A stretch of DNA of 64,000 bases from Batkoa obscura (GCA_030770535.1 JASVEC010000002.1:248001-312000), one strand, 5' to 3'. Positions 31,830 to 45,900 are shown, counted from the first letter of the stretch. A program made the numbers and translations. The notes: a model not told the origin generated them from the sequence alone.

Positions 31830-34595
31830 TCAAAGTTTAAGTTCTGGGATCTTAAGCTCAGCAATATCGAGATAGTACTTAAGGCACTCTGGGTTAGCCA
31901 ATGTAGCAGTAGAGATACTTTCAATTGGAGTACCATTGATCAATTTTTTGACAGCCACCTCTACCTTTTTGCCGTTAACAGTATAGGGAATATCTGGAAC
32001 AGCTAAAATAATAGCAGGTACATGACGTGGGGATAATAAAGTTCTTATACGTAATCTCAAATTATTGATAAGTTCTTGAGTGAATTTTTGACCTTGTTTA
32101 AGTTTAAGAAATAGCACAACTCTTTCATCATCGCCAAACTTTTGACCAACCTGAGAAAAATTGTTAATTATAATAATGAATAAATTGAATTAAATTACCA
32201 CTAAACTATCTTCTAATTCAGTAAAATCTTCAACTAATAAAATTAGTTAGATATATTATTCTAAAATGAAACTATATTAAAAACTCACTGCAGTTGTAAA
32301 TTTCAGCGCTACCAAATCGAACACCTGCTGGATTTAAAGTACCATCACTGATGAAAAATGAATATCAATATTGTTGCAAAGATTAAATATGAAAACCTAC
32401 CTTCTTCCCAACATAAACACGCCACCGGTTTTTGAGTTAATCAATACGAAATCACCATGGTACCAAATACCTATTATTAATAATTAAGAACCTTATCTCC
32501 TCAACGCAAAAAAATTTTACCTTTAAATTGTTCAAAGTAAGCAGCAGTATATTTGGCATTGCCCTCATCATTCCAAAATTTAACTGGCATAGCAGGGAAT
32601 GCTTTAGTACATACTAAATCCCCACTACGATCTTCACCATGTACACCTTTTTCATCCCAACTTTCAATCTTCATACCAAGACAACGGCATTGGATCTCAC
32701 CTCGGTAAACTGGTAATGCTGTGCTATGTCCTGCAAACAAAGAACAAATGTCAGTACCACCTGTGATAGAACCTAAACAGAGGTCCTTGCTGATATATTT
32801 ATAAACATAATCATAATTTTCAGGTTTAAGGGGAGAACCAGTGGAGTATAAGGAGTGTAAAGAGGTCAATTGAAAGGTTTCATCTGAATAAAAAGTTAGT
32901 TATTGCGAATGTAAATATTGTTTTTATCACTTACTTGGCTTAACTTTAGCTTCTTGTAAAGATTGAATGTATTTAGCAGAAGTACCGAAGATAGTAATTC
33001 TTTATAACAAATTAAATTTAAGCTCTTAGTCAAAAACATGATAAAACCTACCTAAGCTTATCGACGAGCTCAAATAGCACATTAGGAGAAGGTTTGAACG
33101 GGGAGCCATCGTAAAGTACAATAGAAGCACCAACTGATAAACCAGAAACTAACCAATTCCACATCATCCATCCTGTCTAATAATGTTAAAAATCAGCATT
33201 TAAAACAGCAATATAAATATTAGTATTAAGAATTACTGTGGTATATTGAAAGAAGATATCCTTTTCACTCATATTACCGTGGATAATATGCTCTTTTTTA
33301 TGTTGAAGAAGCATACCCTTTAAAATTAAAAATTAAGCATTTTATAGTTATTTGGTTATATGTATCTTACCCCTGCTGTATGTACTAAACATTTAGGTTT
33401 ACCTAGTATATTACAATGATTAATACTATTTTTATTCTTTTCACATAACTAATATTACCAGTAGTTCCAGAAGAGAACAAAATGTATAATGGGTGATTAA
33501 ATGGTAATTGTTCAAAAGTTAAAGGCTCGTCATCTTGTGGTGAAATAAAATCGTTTAATATGACACTTTAGTAGTAAATATTATATTAATTATTGCTTAA
33601 AATAATAAGAACTAATTAAATTACCTATTTGCAATTTTTGATAAATCCATAGAATGCGATTCTACAAATGGGAATACAACTACTTTTTTTAACGAATTTA
33701 GGCCTAAAACAATCCATTAATATTAATATACTCTATTTATATTGTTCATGCTATTTTACCTGATACAACACTTTCTACTTTATTTAAATGATCGTGTACT
33801 TTTCCATTATAAACGATAGCATTTACTGAAAAAAGAACTTTTGGTTCAATTTGACTGAAACGATCTAAAACCCCCTAAAATAATATTTAAATTTACTAAT
33901 AGTATTTATAGAAAAAAACTCACATTAGTTCCAAAATCAGGTGAAGTTGAACTAAAAAATAAAATAAATATTAGGCACTAAATAATATTACTCAAACATA
34001 CCTCCAAATAGCTCCAAGACTAGTAACAGCTAGCATAAAAATGATAGTTTCTGGGCAATTTGGTAAATACCCAGCTACTCTATCACCAACAGTGATTCCC
34101 AACTTTTTCAAAGCTGAAGCCACTTGTCTAACTTTTTCATAAAGTTGAGCATAGCTTAATGAGCTAACTTCTCTCAACTCCCCAGCACCATAGATGGCAA
34201 CCTTATTTGGATCTCTACACCATAATAAATTCTCTGCAAAGTTGAGTCGGGAGCCTTCAAACCAAGTAGGTATTTCATTCATAGGTTGATTTTCATCAAC
34301 CACTTGGGTCCATGGTTTGCTACTGATTACGTGGGTGTATTCCCAAATATCCGCCCAAAAATCAGAGATCTTATCACAGGACCATTCATATAATTGATTG
34401 TAGTTTTCTTTTGTTTAAAGTTAGTAACATTCCCTTACTTTTAATCTGTAATATCCACTTACCAAGTTTGAGACCATGCTTTTGATTAACCCAAACACGA
34501 AATTTTTCCATATTATGGCTAGCTAAATCTTTAGGCTCCCACATCAGTTGTGGTGACTTGATGTCATATCCAAGTTTTTTGGTTGATACCATCAT
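31830..34595 (-). CDS. acetoacetyl-CoA synthetase, 15 exons
   Basis: 672 residues after removing 14 introns of 48-60 nt. Exons (minus): 34463-34595, 34002-34407, 33924-33951, 33760-33874, 33625-33703, 33459-33565, 33371-33402, 33237-33317, 33052-33176, 32935-32999, 32521-32883, 32401-32470, 32289-32347, 32199-32233 and 31830-32150; phases all close. This ANL-superfamily enzyme activates acetoacetate with ATP and CoA in the cytosol. Motifs: [17 protein letters not shown] (across exons 2-3), [11 protein letters not shown], the P-loop-like [15 protein letters not shown] (exons 6-7), [31 protein letters not shown] and the C-terminal [20 protein letters not shown] with the acylation lysine. Family length is about 650-675, so it is complete. 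The first of two adjacent ATGs is used here. A TATA-like TATAAAAA lies at 34660-34667. Confidence 0.93.
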
Positions 34596-35468
34596 TTATC
34601 GCTATTTTTGATGTTTAAATTGGAATAATAAAAAAACATATCTGATTCTTTTAAGTACCTTTTTATACAAAACTCGGGTTAGTAATTTATGGTGATTTAG
34701 GCTTCTATTTAATTCCTTTTGAGAATAACTCTCTTTATTTTTGAGTATTTAACGAGCTTGACCTACTTTTAGCTTTAAAGGTGCGATTCATACCATTGGA
34801 GACTTAATTTTGATTGATCACAATTCCGAATAGATAAATTTATTGGTTGGGTTTTAGCTCCCATTGACCAATAAAAGTAATATCTTGTGGGAAAATTGAA
34901 ATGCTCCCTGATTTTTAAGTTTAATTAAATTAACATTGACTAGTGGAAAAATAGAACGATTTTATATTAAAATAAATAGGTGCTGATGTTTATAATTGTT
35001 AATTATCTTAATTTTCCTCTAAAAAACAGTAATTGAAGCTTATAATTTTTAATTATATTTTCGTTATATAGCTAGTAATTCTTGTTTAGATTTTGAAAGT
35101 GTTTTATTAATGAATCAAAATATAAAGTATGTTCTTAAGTTTAACTAACAATTCTGAATTTTATACTAAAAAGCTGAACAAAACATTGAAATGAAAAAAG
35201 AGACTATAATGTAAATTTATTTAGACAAGCCATCATTATTTGATTCAAAAAATTAGTATCTGAGACTATTTAAATTCTTAGCACTTTTATAATAACCTCA
35301 TATAGATAAACTTATACCAAAGGTTAATTTTTTAGCTTTGCTTTTAAATTTTGCAAATTTAAACCCCATTACAAAAAGGATCATGTTCTCAAATTTTGGA
35401 TTTAGTCAACTAAATTTACATAAATCAATCTAAAAAAGGTACAATTTAAAGCAGATTCTTAACATGCC
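34596..35468. other. divergent promoter region
   Basis: 870 bp between the synthetase (minus) and the broken membrane-family gene (plus). A TATA-like box (34660-34667, minus) is the only element seen. Confidence 0.5.
34660..34667 (-). promoter_or_regulatory. TATA-like box of acetoacetyl-CoA synthetase
   Basis: TATAAAAA on the minus strand, 72 nt before the start codon. Confidence 0.45.
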
Positions 35469-36893
35469 ATGTTGCTATTTTTACTTCTATCTTTCCTATT
35501 CTATGATATCAACGCTATAATACCGAGAGTAAATTATGGTCAATGTATGGTAATAGAAGATGAATTATATTATTTAAATAGGAGGATCGACATACCGAAC
35601 ATAGGAATATTAAATGAAGAAAACAAGCAAGTATTTCAATTAGATTTTACAAAAGGTGTAAAGTTAGTTGGTAATATGGCTGAATGGGAAGCATACAATA
35701 TGACTAATCCGATTTCAATATTTCTAACATTTAGTAAGTATTTTTATGTTGGAAATCGAATTTCAATGGCTTTTCATGGCTATAGTGATAAAGAAACAAT
35801 AACATTTAGTTATTTTAATCTTAAAACAATGTAATGGAGTGAACATAATCATAAAGAGCTTCGTCAAGTAAACAGATCGAGGATATTCAGTAATGACAAT
35901 GAAGATAGTAAATATGAACTTGATATTTTGCAAGATAAGAAGAATTTAAATCGATTTTATATTTCTAATAAAATTACATTGTCTCCAGCTTTACCAGCTA
36001 AATTAGTATTGTTTGATATCCAAACTAAAAAAATAAAGACCGTCTACCAATCAAAAAAAGGATATTACATGCAGCAACTATTCATTAGTAATAACAAACT
36101 ATATTACTATGAAATAGCAACCGAAAGCAGTTTAACTGCCAATGATAGGTTATTGCATGAGTTTGATTTAACTTCATATAAAATAAGAAAATACAATGTC
36201 AATTTTAAGGACCTTAGGATTTTATCTATAGTTGAGTTTAATCAACCTGTTTATTTTATTACTGATACTGATAAAATAGCTATCTATGAACTTCAATTTC
36301 GAACGTTTGAGCTAAAACTACTAAATAAAACAATTATAATCAGTAGTGGTGTATATTTTACTACCTATAAAGATTATTTAATAATTTCCTTTGGTTCAAA
36401 TAGGATTAATCCTGTTGAGTATGAAAAACTACCTAAAGATAATCCAAATGACTATCCTGTAGCAGATTTCTCTGAAAGTTCTAATGAAATCAAAATTTTC
36501 AATTTAGTTAATTGGGAACAAGTAGACGTTATACCTTCAAGTAATAATGAAGATAAGAGTATATAAGTGATTGATAATTTTAAGGATACTACAAATGATA
36601 ATATAAACGGATTGTTGATTAAGAGTATTTTGGGCGGGATAGGAGGAGTGCTTTTAATTACAGGCATTGTAGTATTTATAATACATGAATATAAATCAAA
36701 GAAAAAAAAGCCTCCGAACATGATTACTGAGCCCATTTATATTAAACCAATTAACCCATTAGATGGTAACAACAGTTATTTCAATACTGAGATTTTTAGT
36801 CATTCACATGAAATTGATAACGTCGCTACTCTACTGCCTTTAGAAGCATGTATTAAAATTCCAAGAGATATAGACACAAATAAAGAAAAATAA
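35469..36893 (+). pseudogene. propeller-like membrane family, copy P1 (two stops)
   Basis: Paralogue of the intact gene at 56635-58059, in one continuous frame of 475 codons interrupted by two TAA codons (35832-35834 and 36564-36566). Everything else is kept: signal peptide, the N-terminal IIPRVNYGQCMVIEDELYYL block, FDIQTKKIKTVY, NWEQVD, a transmembrane helix (near 36620-36690) and the tail with EIFSHSHEIDNV. At the first stop the intact paralogue has GAA in KKEW. With no frameshift and so little damage, loss must be recent. A functional truncated product, or a functional allele in other strains, cannot be excluded. Confidence 0.75.
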
Positions 36894-37144
36894 TTTTTTT
36901 ACATATCAAACTTTGTCAACATTTCTTATATATATTTACATAAATTTAAATTAAATATTGATTATTCATGAACTATAAAAATTAAACGCTATTAGTATTT
37001 GGGTTTCATATCCCATACTAATTGAAAGTTAACTTAAATGTTATCAAAATAGTTTTTGAATAAATTTTTTCGTTAACTTCCTGAATAGAATGGTTGGCAA
37101 TAGAAATTATTTTATACGATTTGAAATATTATTTTTTTCTCTAT

Positions 37145-38530
37145 TTCCACCTGTAGTTGATAAATCTTTAATACATGTGTTTCAATATCCAATATGATAA
37201 CAGCGTCATCAATTTTTTGCAAATGACTAAACATTCCAGTGCTATAATAATCACTTTTGACATTTAATCGTTAAATCAGCTCAAGAAATATAGATTTACC
37301 AATGAAATTTGGGGACCTTTTTTTTTGATAAGTTACATTTATACAATACAAATACTGTAAGTACTGTTATTAGAATCACTACGCCTACCTCTACCACAAT
37401 CCCTCCAATTAATGAGCTAGCGTCATTGTTTAATACTCTTGTAGGATTACCTTTATTTTTATCTATTGGAGGTATACCATCTAGTTATTCCCAGGTAGTC
37501 AAATTATATATTTGAGCTCTATTTGAACTTTCAGCAGCAGTGGGAGGGATATAGCTATTTGTTATAATACTAAATTTATGTGGTTCGATTATATAAGCCA
37601 CCAAGGGAGCTTATTAAACATTCTTTGTAAATAGTAAGACGCTCATGATCATTAAATATAGCTTCTATTGTCTATTTGTTTAAGTTAAAAATTGAAAATG
37701 AAACATAGATTTCAGCTTGAACAATACTACCAGGATTAAAAATAAAGCAAACTAAATTATTAGATTCAATTCTAGATAATTCTAAATGTTTTACGAAATC
37801 AATGTCATACTTTTCTATTTTATGTGATGTTAAATGTAATCAAAATAATATTTTGATATCACTAATTAGTATAGATTCGTCTCCTAGTATTTCAAAATAG
37901 TATAATTCATTATTATATATATATTGTTGATATATAAAATAAGCTCTCTATTTGATTTATGAACTGTTTTTGCTTATTTAGCGTTTATATCAAATAATAA
38001 CATTTTGTGATAAAATTGGTAAAGAAAGTTCAATTATAACGTAAAACTTATTTAGATTATGGCCATATATGTTAAACATTAAAGCGAAAATGTTGATTCA
38101 TACTATCTTTTTCAGAAAAAAATGTGTAAAAGATTTGGTGAAATTCGTCAATACTATATTCGACATACTATTCCTTTTTTTCAGTATTAAAATGAGTGTA
38201 GCTCAATGTCAATTCTGCTCTATATTGATCAAAAGGAGATAATGGTTTATTTCCAATAAGAAAACACCATTATATCGATCGACAAGCCTTGGTCAATTGG
38301 TCATATTATATACTTCCCATTCAGCCATATTACCAACTAACTCTGTTCCATTTTTTGAACCTAACTTAAATAACTGATTGTTAGCTTTTTGTAAGTCTAT
38401 GTTTGGTAAATAAATAGGTTGATCCAAGTAATATAATTTATTATCTATTATTATACATTTATTATCAGTTACTCTTGGTACTACTGCTTTAGTTTTATAG
38501 AATAGAAATAACAGTAAAAAAATTTGAACT
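37145..38530 (-). pseudogene. propeller-like membrane family, copy P2 (decayed)
   Basis: On the minus strand, facing copy P1. Recognisable at the start (VVPRVTDNKCIIIDNKLYYL, GNMAEWEVYNMT) and end (RSPNFIGKSIF, a tail resembling FSHLQKIDDAV), with stops and frameshifts between and no ATG at the expected start. The region near 37309-37515 that is open on the plus strand is the antisense of its membrane segment. Confidence 0.7.
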
Positions 38531-38734
38531 AAAATCTGAATAATTGAGTATAAGTTCCAATCAGAAGTTACAGGGTGTTTTTAGCAATTGATTATCTCGA
38601 ATATTGTTCCAAATATGTTTTATCACACTAATTTAAGGTCAAATTAAAACTTCTGTTAACTAATTCATAATTATTAAATAGCAAATAATCGGTGGTATTT
38701 AAATTGTCAATTTGCTTTTTCTTTCTTTCTTTAA

Positions 38735-40227
38735 TGGCTTTTAAACCCTTGAGTTTGTCTTTCAATGGATAGTGTGATAATAGCTTCATCATCCTCTTGT
38801 AAATGACTAAAAACACATGTATTATAATAAATATTATTAGCATCTAAAACGTCAACCAGTTCAATGAAAATAGGCATAGCAATAATATTTGGAAGTTTTC
38901 TTTTTAAATTTATGTTTATGGAATATAAAAACTATCATTACTACTATGATAACTCCAGCTGTTTCGTATACAACACTCTCAATTAGTGAGCTATTGTCAC
39001 TACTTCTATTGTATTTATTACGACCACTTGTTTTTTCATTTTATTATTCCCGTTATCATTGCCACTATCCAATAATGGTATACCATCTACTTGTTTCTAA
39101 TCTATTATATTAAACATATTAGTATTATTTGAGCTTTCATTATTTCTAATTGGATTTGTTCACCACGCTTTACTTCTACATATAGTTGGTGGAATTTCTA
39201 ATTTCATCTGGATTATCATGCTTTTCTTCTAAAGTGTAGCTAGTTGAGTTACTTTTCGACGGCTTTTCAACTTCAGTAAGATTAATTATATTTATGTTAA
39301 ATAAACTCATGAAATAATTCCTATACGTAACAAGGCATCCATTACTATTAAACGGGATTCTTTCGTTTGTTTTTCAAATTCAAGTGGTCGAAGTTATAGT
39401 TAATAAATAACAACTCTACCATCATAATTCTTATCGCCAAAAGAATAAACTGATTGACTAAATTCTACTATATAAAATACCACAGAACCATCAAAGTTGA
39501 CGTTATACTGTTTAATTTCATACGGGCTTAAACCTAATTGATACAATACCCTATCATCAACTATTAAATCAGATCTATCAGATCTTTTAAGGAAATATAA
39601 TTTATTATTATTAATAAATAATTAATCACTATAATTACCTCCCTTTGACAAATAGTTTCCACTTCTTTAGTCTGGGTATCGAATGGTGGTAATTTTAGTA
39701 GAAAAGTTAATCACTTGTACTTGTTAGAAATATAAAATATATTTGAACTTTTTCCATCATGTAATATCTTAAGCTCCTGTTCACGATCTATAATGCTCTT
39801 TTCAACAGTAGATGTCATATTTATTTGATAAAGCTTTTTCATAAAACATTCTTTACTCTACCTCATTTTTTCAATATTCAAGTAATTACATTTAAGCTTG
39901 AACTTCTTAACAAATTATTGTAGAAAACCACCAACCCATTATTTCCAGTATATAAGAGATTGAGTATTCTCATAGGTTGTTTCAGTGGATTACTTAGTCA
40001 TAATTTTTCCAATTAGCAGTATTACCACTTAATTTTACACCTTTTTTGAAATCCAGTTTAAACATCTGCCTATTATCTCTTTCTGAATTTATATTTGATG
40101 TCTGAGCATATGTATTTATATAATATAGCTTGTCATCTATCACTATATATTTACCATCATATAACTCCAGCACTATTGTATTAACTTTATATATTAAAAG
40201 GCTGATGAAAATTCAAAGTAGTAACAT
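38735..40227 (-). pseudogene. propeller-like membrane family, copy P3 (decayed)
   Basis: Tandem with P2 in the same orientation. The start codon is present (40225-40227) but codon 5 is TGA. The N-terminal block survives as YDGKYIVIDDKLYYINT, and the tail as a segment resembling FSHLQEDDEAIITL. Many further breaks. More diverged from the intact gene than P1. Confidence 0.65.
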
Positions 40228-40528
40228 GCTTTTAGAAAAGTTAAATAAACAATCAATTTGGCTTTATAAATACTTGTAAGCATTTTATTAAATTATAAAG
40301 AGTCCAAGGACCCATCTAGATTTAAATAATATAAAATTGGGTGTGGTTTATGGTTGTACAAGAAAAACTTCATATTAAAAAATAGATACCACTGATAGTT
40401 TTTATAAAATAAAAGCCCATACTTCTAAATATAAGCTAATACTAACACTAATATCAGCGTTGGGCCAATATTTTTAATTTGATTGAGATTTGTTTGGTGG
40501 AATTCTTTATATTGAAATACGGTTTTTA

Positions 40529-40634
40529 TTTGGGGATGCTTTTTTTTATTTCATTACTTTTTCCACCTTTTAAGCGCTATTTGAGCGGAAAATTTGTTAG
40601 TAAAATTCTTAAACACAAGAATACATCCCCATTT
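40529..40634 (-). mobile_element. MITE copy 14
   Basis: Inverted orientation. The ends are ATTTGGGGATG and CATCCCCATTTG, with a matching T-for-A change at both termini, so the termini pair perfectly. Confidence 0.9.
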
Positions 40635-40871
40635 GTTTGTTGATTTTCTGTGAAAATATCCATTAAAAAATATCTTCAGATGTTACATTAACAAAAACTA
40701 TACAAGAGATTCGTAAATATTAAATAAAGACAGATCAAATGCTCAAATCTTTTTTGATATCTTTTATACAGATGAGTTTATATTATAATTAATTAACAAT
40801 TTGTTAATAATGCCTATATACTTATAAAAATTAAAGTTTCAAAGTACGATATATAATTATTTTAAATCAGA

Positions 40872-40906
40872 ATTTTTTTATTTTTTTATTTTTTTACTTT
40901 TTTTAC
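40872..40906. repeat. T-rich short tandem repeat
   Basis: Successive ATTTTTTT units running into ACTTTTTTT. Low complexity. Confidence 0.8.
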
Positions 40907-40959
40907 TACAAACGATTTAACTTTAATAGAATAATTCATTGACATAGTGTAAATACAAA

Positions 40960-41058
40960 TATATAAATGCTTTTTAAATTTCATCAATTTTTAGATTGTT
41001 GAGTACTACTTAAGTGAAAAAGTTAATAAAATTCTTAAAAAGATATATCCTCATATAA
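40960..41058 (-). mobile_element. MITE copy 15 (old, degenerate)
   Basis: Inverted orientation. The match is interrupted but recognisable through TTTCATCAATTTTTAGATTG, GTTAATAAAATTCTTAAA and the end ATCCTCATATA. The oldest-looking copy here. Confidence 0.6.
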
Positions 41059-41589
41059 CTAAATACATTTATTAAATTTACTAATGTAATAGTTATAATA
41101 AGCAAAACAGTCGGCTTTAACTTTTTCAAACAGCACAGATCCCAAATAAACAATAAATAGCAACAAACCAGAATAGATTATCAACATAGTTGGTTTAGTT
41201 TATCTAATATTAAAATATGATACTACAATTAAATGTGGATAAATAGTTTAAAAGTTGCTATTTTCGAATGTGGGTTTTGGTTTTATAATAATTTACTAAA
41301 CTAGAATGTTAATTAATTAAACAAGTATAGTTATTATAAATTTAAACCATGATATTACATTACCTTGAAATTGAACAAAATGTTTCTTAGTAGTTAATTA
41401 GTAGGTCAAATTTAAATTTAACAAGAGATAAATAATATGCTAAAGTATGTTGTAATTACATTATACACAACTTTAAAGATGTTATTTTATTATTAATATA
41501 CCCAAGTGATAATCTACAGATTGTAAATGAATTATTTGCACTTGTAGCCAAAGTACAATGAAAACCCTTTTTTGTCCATTCCTGTAAAG

Positions 41590-41990
41590 ATTGGAATATT
41601 ACTAAATATGTTTCACTCTCAATAGCATTTTATCAGAATTTTTAGCAACCAATGACTCAAGCGTAGCAATTACTCTATCAATTGTATCATGATAGTTTTA
41701 TTATATTGTATTATTAAATATTTGATTTAACATTTAAATAATCTATTATCTTATCAAGGCTCAGCATTTAAGATATCCTTAAAACAAGCCCTTAATTATC
41801 AAATAACATTTATAACCCAATGTAAACTAGTGCGTGTAACTAAATGTAGTTTATTCTCACTATCAATAGGATAATTGATCTCCGTTTCATTTTTTAAAAT
41901 GGGCAATGAAATCTTCCTTTATTCTCACACTAATTCCCGAAATCCCACTTATTGAATTTGCCCAATCAATCTCCCTGACTTCAAATTCTT
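41590..41990 (-). pseudogene. possible relic of an unidentified gene
   Basis: Minus-strand stretches that read like protein but in shifting frames: REIDWANSISGISVRIKEDF near 41970-41900, then INYPIDSENKLHLVTRTSLH one frame over, then RVIATLESLVAKNSDKMLLR near 41680-41620. The composition is polar and balanced, unlike the chance frames around it. I do not recognise the family. Confidence 0.35.
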
Positions 41991-42862
41991 ACAAAAACCA
42001 CCAATTTAGGCCAGCTTAACTTGCTGCTATTTTCCCACCATGCTAAAGTTCATTGGCTGCTCTAAGATTAAAAGATACCTTTATTTTATGATTAATGCTC
42101 CAAATCTCCCTTTTATTTCAAATTGATTAGAATATCACTTATGATTGGCTATAGTGAAAGGGATAAGGTTGATTACTGATTATTTAATTTTTTTAGAATT
42201 TTCCCACGCTAATCAAAACTTACCTTTTAAAATAAAAGCATGGGTTCAATTTCACCCCCTAATTTATATTACATCACCTTAATTTGCTAATTGTACACTA
42301 TCTGCTGTATCCCTTGAATGTTAACCATAGCCTTTATCTTATCTTTTTTGTTAGGTGTGGTAAATAATTAGAACTTTATATTGTAAAGGGATAAGAATGT
42401 TGTGATTTTTTGGTATTTTGGATAATCGAAATAGAATAACACAATAGTTTCAATTACCTCATCTATTTTTTAAACTAATAATAATTTATTAATAAATTTT
42501 AAAATAAAATCTAGTATTTCGAAAATAGCGTCATAGAGAGGCGACTTTCTAAATTTGGTATAGTTTAACAGCCGAGATTAGGTTTCTATGCCCAAAATTA
42601 AACTTCCAGGTATTAATTTATGATAAGTTAGAAATGAAAAGAATAAATACTCATCAAAAAGAAATTCATTTTTTTTGATCTTTTAACTTTTAATTGTTAA
42701 GTGTGTAACAATTTATTCAAAATTTCTCTTTAGTATCTCAACTATCGAAATCCAATCCTATTAAAATTTCGATTCGTTTATTCTGTTTAATCATTGAATT
42801 TTTATCTAAACGTTCAATAACACTCTAGTTTATATCTCTTCCAATCCATCCATTTTATAAAA

Positions 42863-42905
42863 GTAAGTTTTCTATTTTATTCCCACCCCTTTCTAATCTT
42901 TATAG
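42863..42905 (+). other. predicted 5'-UTR intron of FAS
   Basis: GTAAGTTTT at 42863, a pyrimidine-rich stretch with CTAAT (branch-like) near 42893, and TATAG ending at 42905, 29 nt before the FAS ATG. The 43-nt length and the signals match the coding introns in this window. Confidence 0.6.
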
Positions 42906-42934
42906 ATTTACCTGTACTCAACACTTTATAAATA

Positions 42935-45900
42935 ATGGCCTTACGTTCTCGTCAACACTCTTTTAGTGCTGGTTTACAAGCCTCACGCCCTTTAAATATC
43001 AAAAACAACTCGGTAGAGGTGAGCATCTTGTTTTCTAATGAAATTTGGAACTCTGCCGAACAACTACGTGAAGAATTCTCTTTACAACCATTACCGGAAA
43101 CGATCTTACCTGAAGAATTGTCTCCTATCGAACTCATCGCTTTATTCCTTAGCTTCGCTGTAGATCGTGCTGAAACTGATGATATCCAATCTTTTTATCC
43201 AGTGGTACGTGTAGTATTTTTCCATCTTCGCGATGTATTTTTAAAGAAAAACGATGTCCATTCAGCCACAAAACAATTACCCTTAGCTAACCGCAACGTT
43301 ATAATCCAAGCTTATTTCTATGCCTTAAGTGTACTTCGTAAAGAAGGCATCCTCTTTGGCGATGATTGCCCAGCCCCAAGCTCAGCTTTATTTACTGCTT
43401 CTCGTAGAAAGGACGCTGCTTTATTTGCTGTATTTGGTGGTCAAGGTAACAGTGAGGAATACTTTGATGAGCTTATTGAGCTTTTTAGTCTCTATGAAGG
43501 TATCGTACGTCCTTTCATCACGAAAATGTCTTCAATTTTGAGATCTCATGCTCTCAGTACAGAGGCTACTGCTTTCCATTCAAAAGGTCTTAATGTCATA
43601 CGCTGGTTAGAAAACCCAGAAGCTCGTCCAGATGTCCCTTATCTTGTTTCCGCTCCAGTTAGTTTACCAATGATTGGTCTTATCCAGCTTACGCATTATC
43701 TCGTTGCTATGAAAGTATTGGATATGTCACCAGATCAACTTCGTAACCATTTCCACGGAGCTACTGGCCATTCTCAAGGTATTATTTCCGCCGTTGTAAT
43801 TGCTTCTTCTTCAAATGAAGAGAGCTTTTATGAAAATGCAGAAAAAGCTTTAGGCTTACTTTTCTGGATTGGTACCCGCTCTCAACAAATCTACCCTCAA
43901 GTAACCCTTAATCCAACCATTCTCAAAGACTCCATCTCAAATGGAGAAGGCAATCCAAGTGTGATGTTAGCTATTTACAATCTTCGTTTAGCCGAAGTCC
44001 AAAAATATGTAGAAGCTACTAACCAACATTTACCTAAGGATCGTCAAATCTATATCAATCTCATTAATGGGCCACGCTCTATTATCTGTGTTGGTCATCC
44101 TCAAAGTTTACATGGTCTTAATTTAACTTTACGTAAAATCAAAGCACCATCTGGTTTAGATCAATCCCGTGTCCCACATTCTCAAAGAAAACAAAAGTTT
44201 TCTTCCAGGTTCTTACCAATTACTGCGCCTTTCCACAGTGAATATTTGGTCAAGGCACCAGAAAGGATAGCTCAAGATATTGCTAAGTTCAATTTAGAAT
44301 TCCGTAGCAAAGACCTTGCTATTCCTATCTTATCTACACTCAATGGTAAAGATTTACGTAACAGTGAAACTTTAACTGAAGATTTGGTCAAACTAATCTG
44401 TGTCCATCCAATCAATTGGGAAAAAGCAACCGATGTATCTTCTCTTACTCATGTAATTGACTTTGGACCAGGAGGTACTTCAGGTATTGGTGGTTTGACT
44501 TACCGTAATAAAGAGGGTACTGGTGTTCAAGTCATTTTAGCTGGTACTCTTCAAGGGGGTAATCAACATCTTTCTTATAAAGCTGATTTATTTGACAACG
44601 ACCCAACTGCTGTCAAATATTCTCCAAATTGGGGTGAAGCTTTCCGTCCAAAGTTGGCCAAAATCTCCAGTACTGGCAAAATTTTAGTTGATACTCGCTT
44701 CAGCAGATTAATTGGTAAGGCACCTTTAATGGTAGCTGGTATGACTCCATGTACTGTCCCTTCCAAATTTGTATCTGCCGTAATTAATGCTGGTTATCAT
44801 GTTGAATTAGCAGGTGGAGGTCATTTCAGTGAAGAAATGTTCCGTGATAAAATCAAGGACATTATGACTAAAATTCAACCAGGAGAAAGTATTACCGTTA
44901 ATATCCTTTTCCTTAATGCTTTCCAATGGGGTTTCCAATTTCCTTTAGTCCAAAAGATGAAGCAAGAAGGTTATCCAATTGAAGGTATTTGTTGTGCTGC
45001 TGGTACTCCATCTCCTGATGTAGCTAATGATATTGTATCTCAAATCAAAAATGCAGGCTTAAAACACATCTCCTTCAAACCAGGATCAGTATCTGCTATC
45101 CGCCAAGTCATTCAAATTGCCGTCAACAATCCAGACATGCCAATCATCATGCAATGGACTGGTGGTCGTGCTGGTGGTCATCATTCTTTTGAAGATTTCC
45201 ATCAACCAATTCTTGAAACTTATGCTTCCATTCGTCAGCAATCTAACATTATTTTAATTGCTGGTTCTGGTTTTGGTTCCCATGAGGATACTTTACCTTA
45301 CATTACTGGTGAATGGTCAGGTGTTTACGATTATCCATCTATGCCTTTCGATGGTGTATTGTTTGGTTCTCGTGTTATGGTTGCTGCTGAATCTGAAGCT
45401 GCAGATGAAGTTAAGGCTTTAATTGTTAATGCCCCTGGTGTTGAAGACAAAGACTGGGAAAATACCTATACTCGTGAAACTGGTGGTATTTTAACTGTAA
45501 AATCTGAACTTGGTGAGCCTATCCATAAGGTAGCTAACCGTGGTATTCGTTTCTGGAAAGAAATGGATGACACTATTTTTACTTTACCAAAGAACAAACG
45601 TCAAGCTGTACTTGATAACAAGAAGGATTATATCATTAAGCGCTTAAATGCAGATTTTCAAAAGGTATGGTTTGGTAAAAAAGCCGATGGTAACCCAGCT
45701 GATCTTCAAGATATGACTTATGCTGAAGTCGTCAATCGCTTAGTTGAGCTTACTTATATCAACCATCAACAACGTTGGATTGATGTATCTCTTCGTCGAT
45801 TTGTAGGTGACTTTATGGTTCGTTTAGAAGAGCGTTTTATTTCAACTAAAAAAGCATCCTTACTTCAAGATTATAATCAAATTCAACAGCCTCATGAATT

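Larger units (their letters stand above)
40228..42862. other. intergenic upstream of FAS
   Basis: 2.6 kb with two MITEs (40529-40634, 40960-41058), a T-rich 8-bp repeat (40872-40906) and a possible relic of a gene on the minus strand (about 41590-41990). The last 500 bp should contain the FAS promoter, but no TATAAATA box is evident. Confidence 0.55.

Noticed and set aside
35832-36566. stop-codon reassignment or readthrough to explain the stops in P1
   Set aside because: All intact genes here end at ordinary TAA, TAG or TGA and contain none internally, and four sister copies are plainly decayed.
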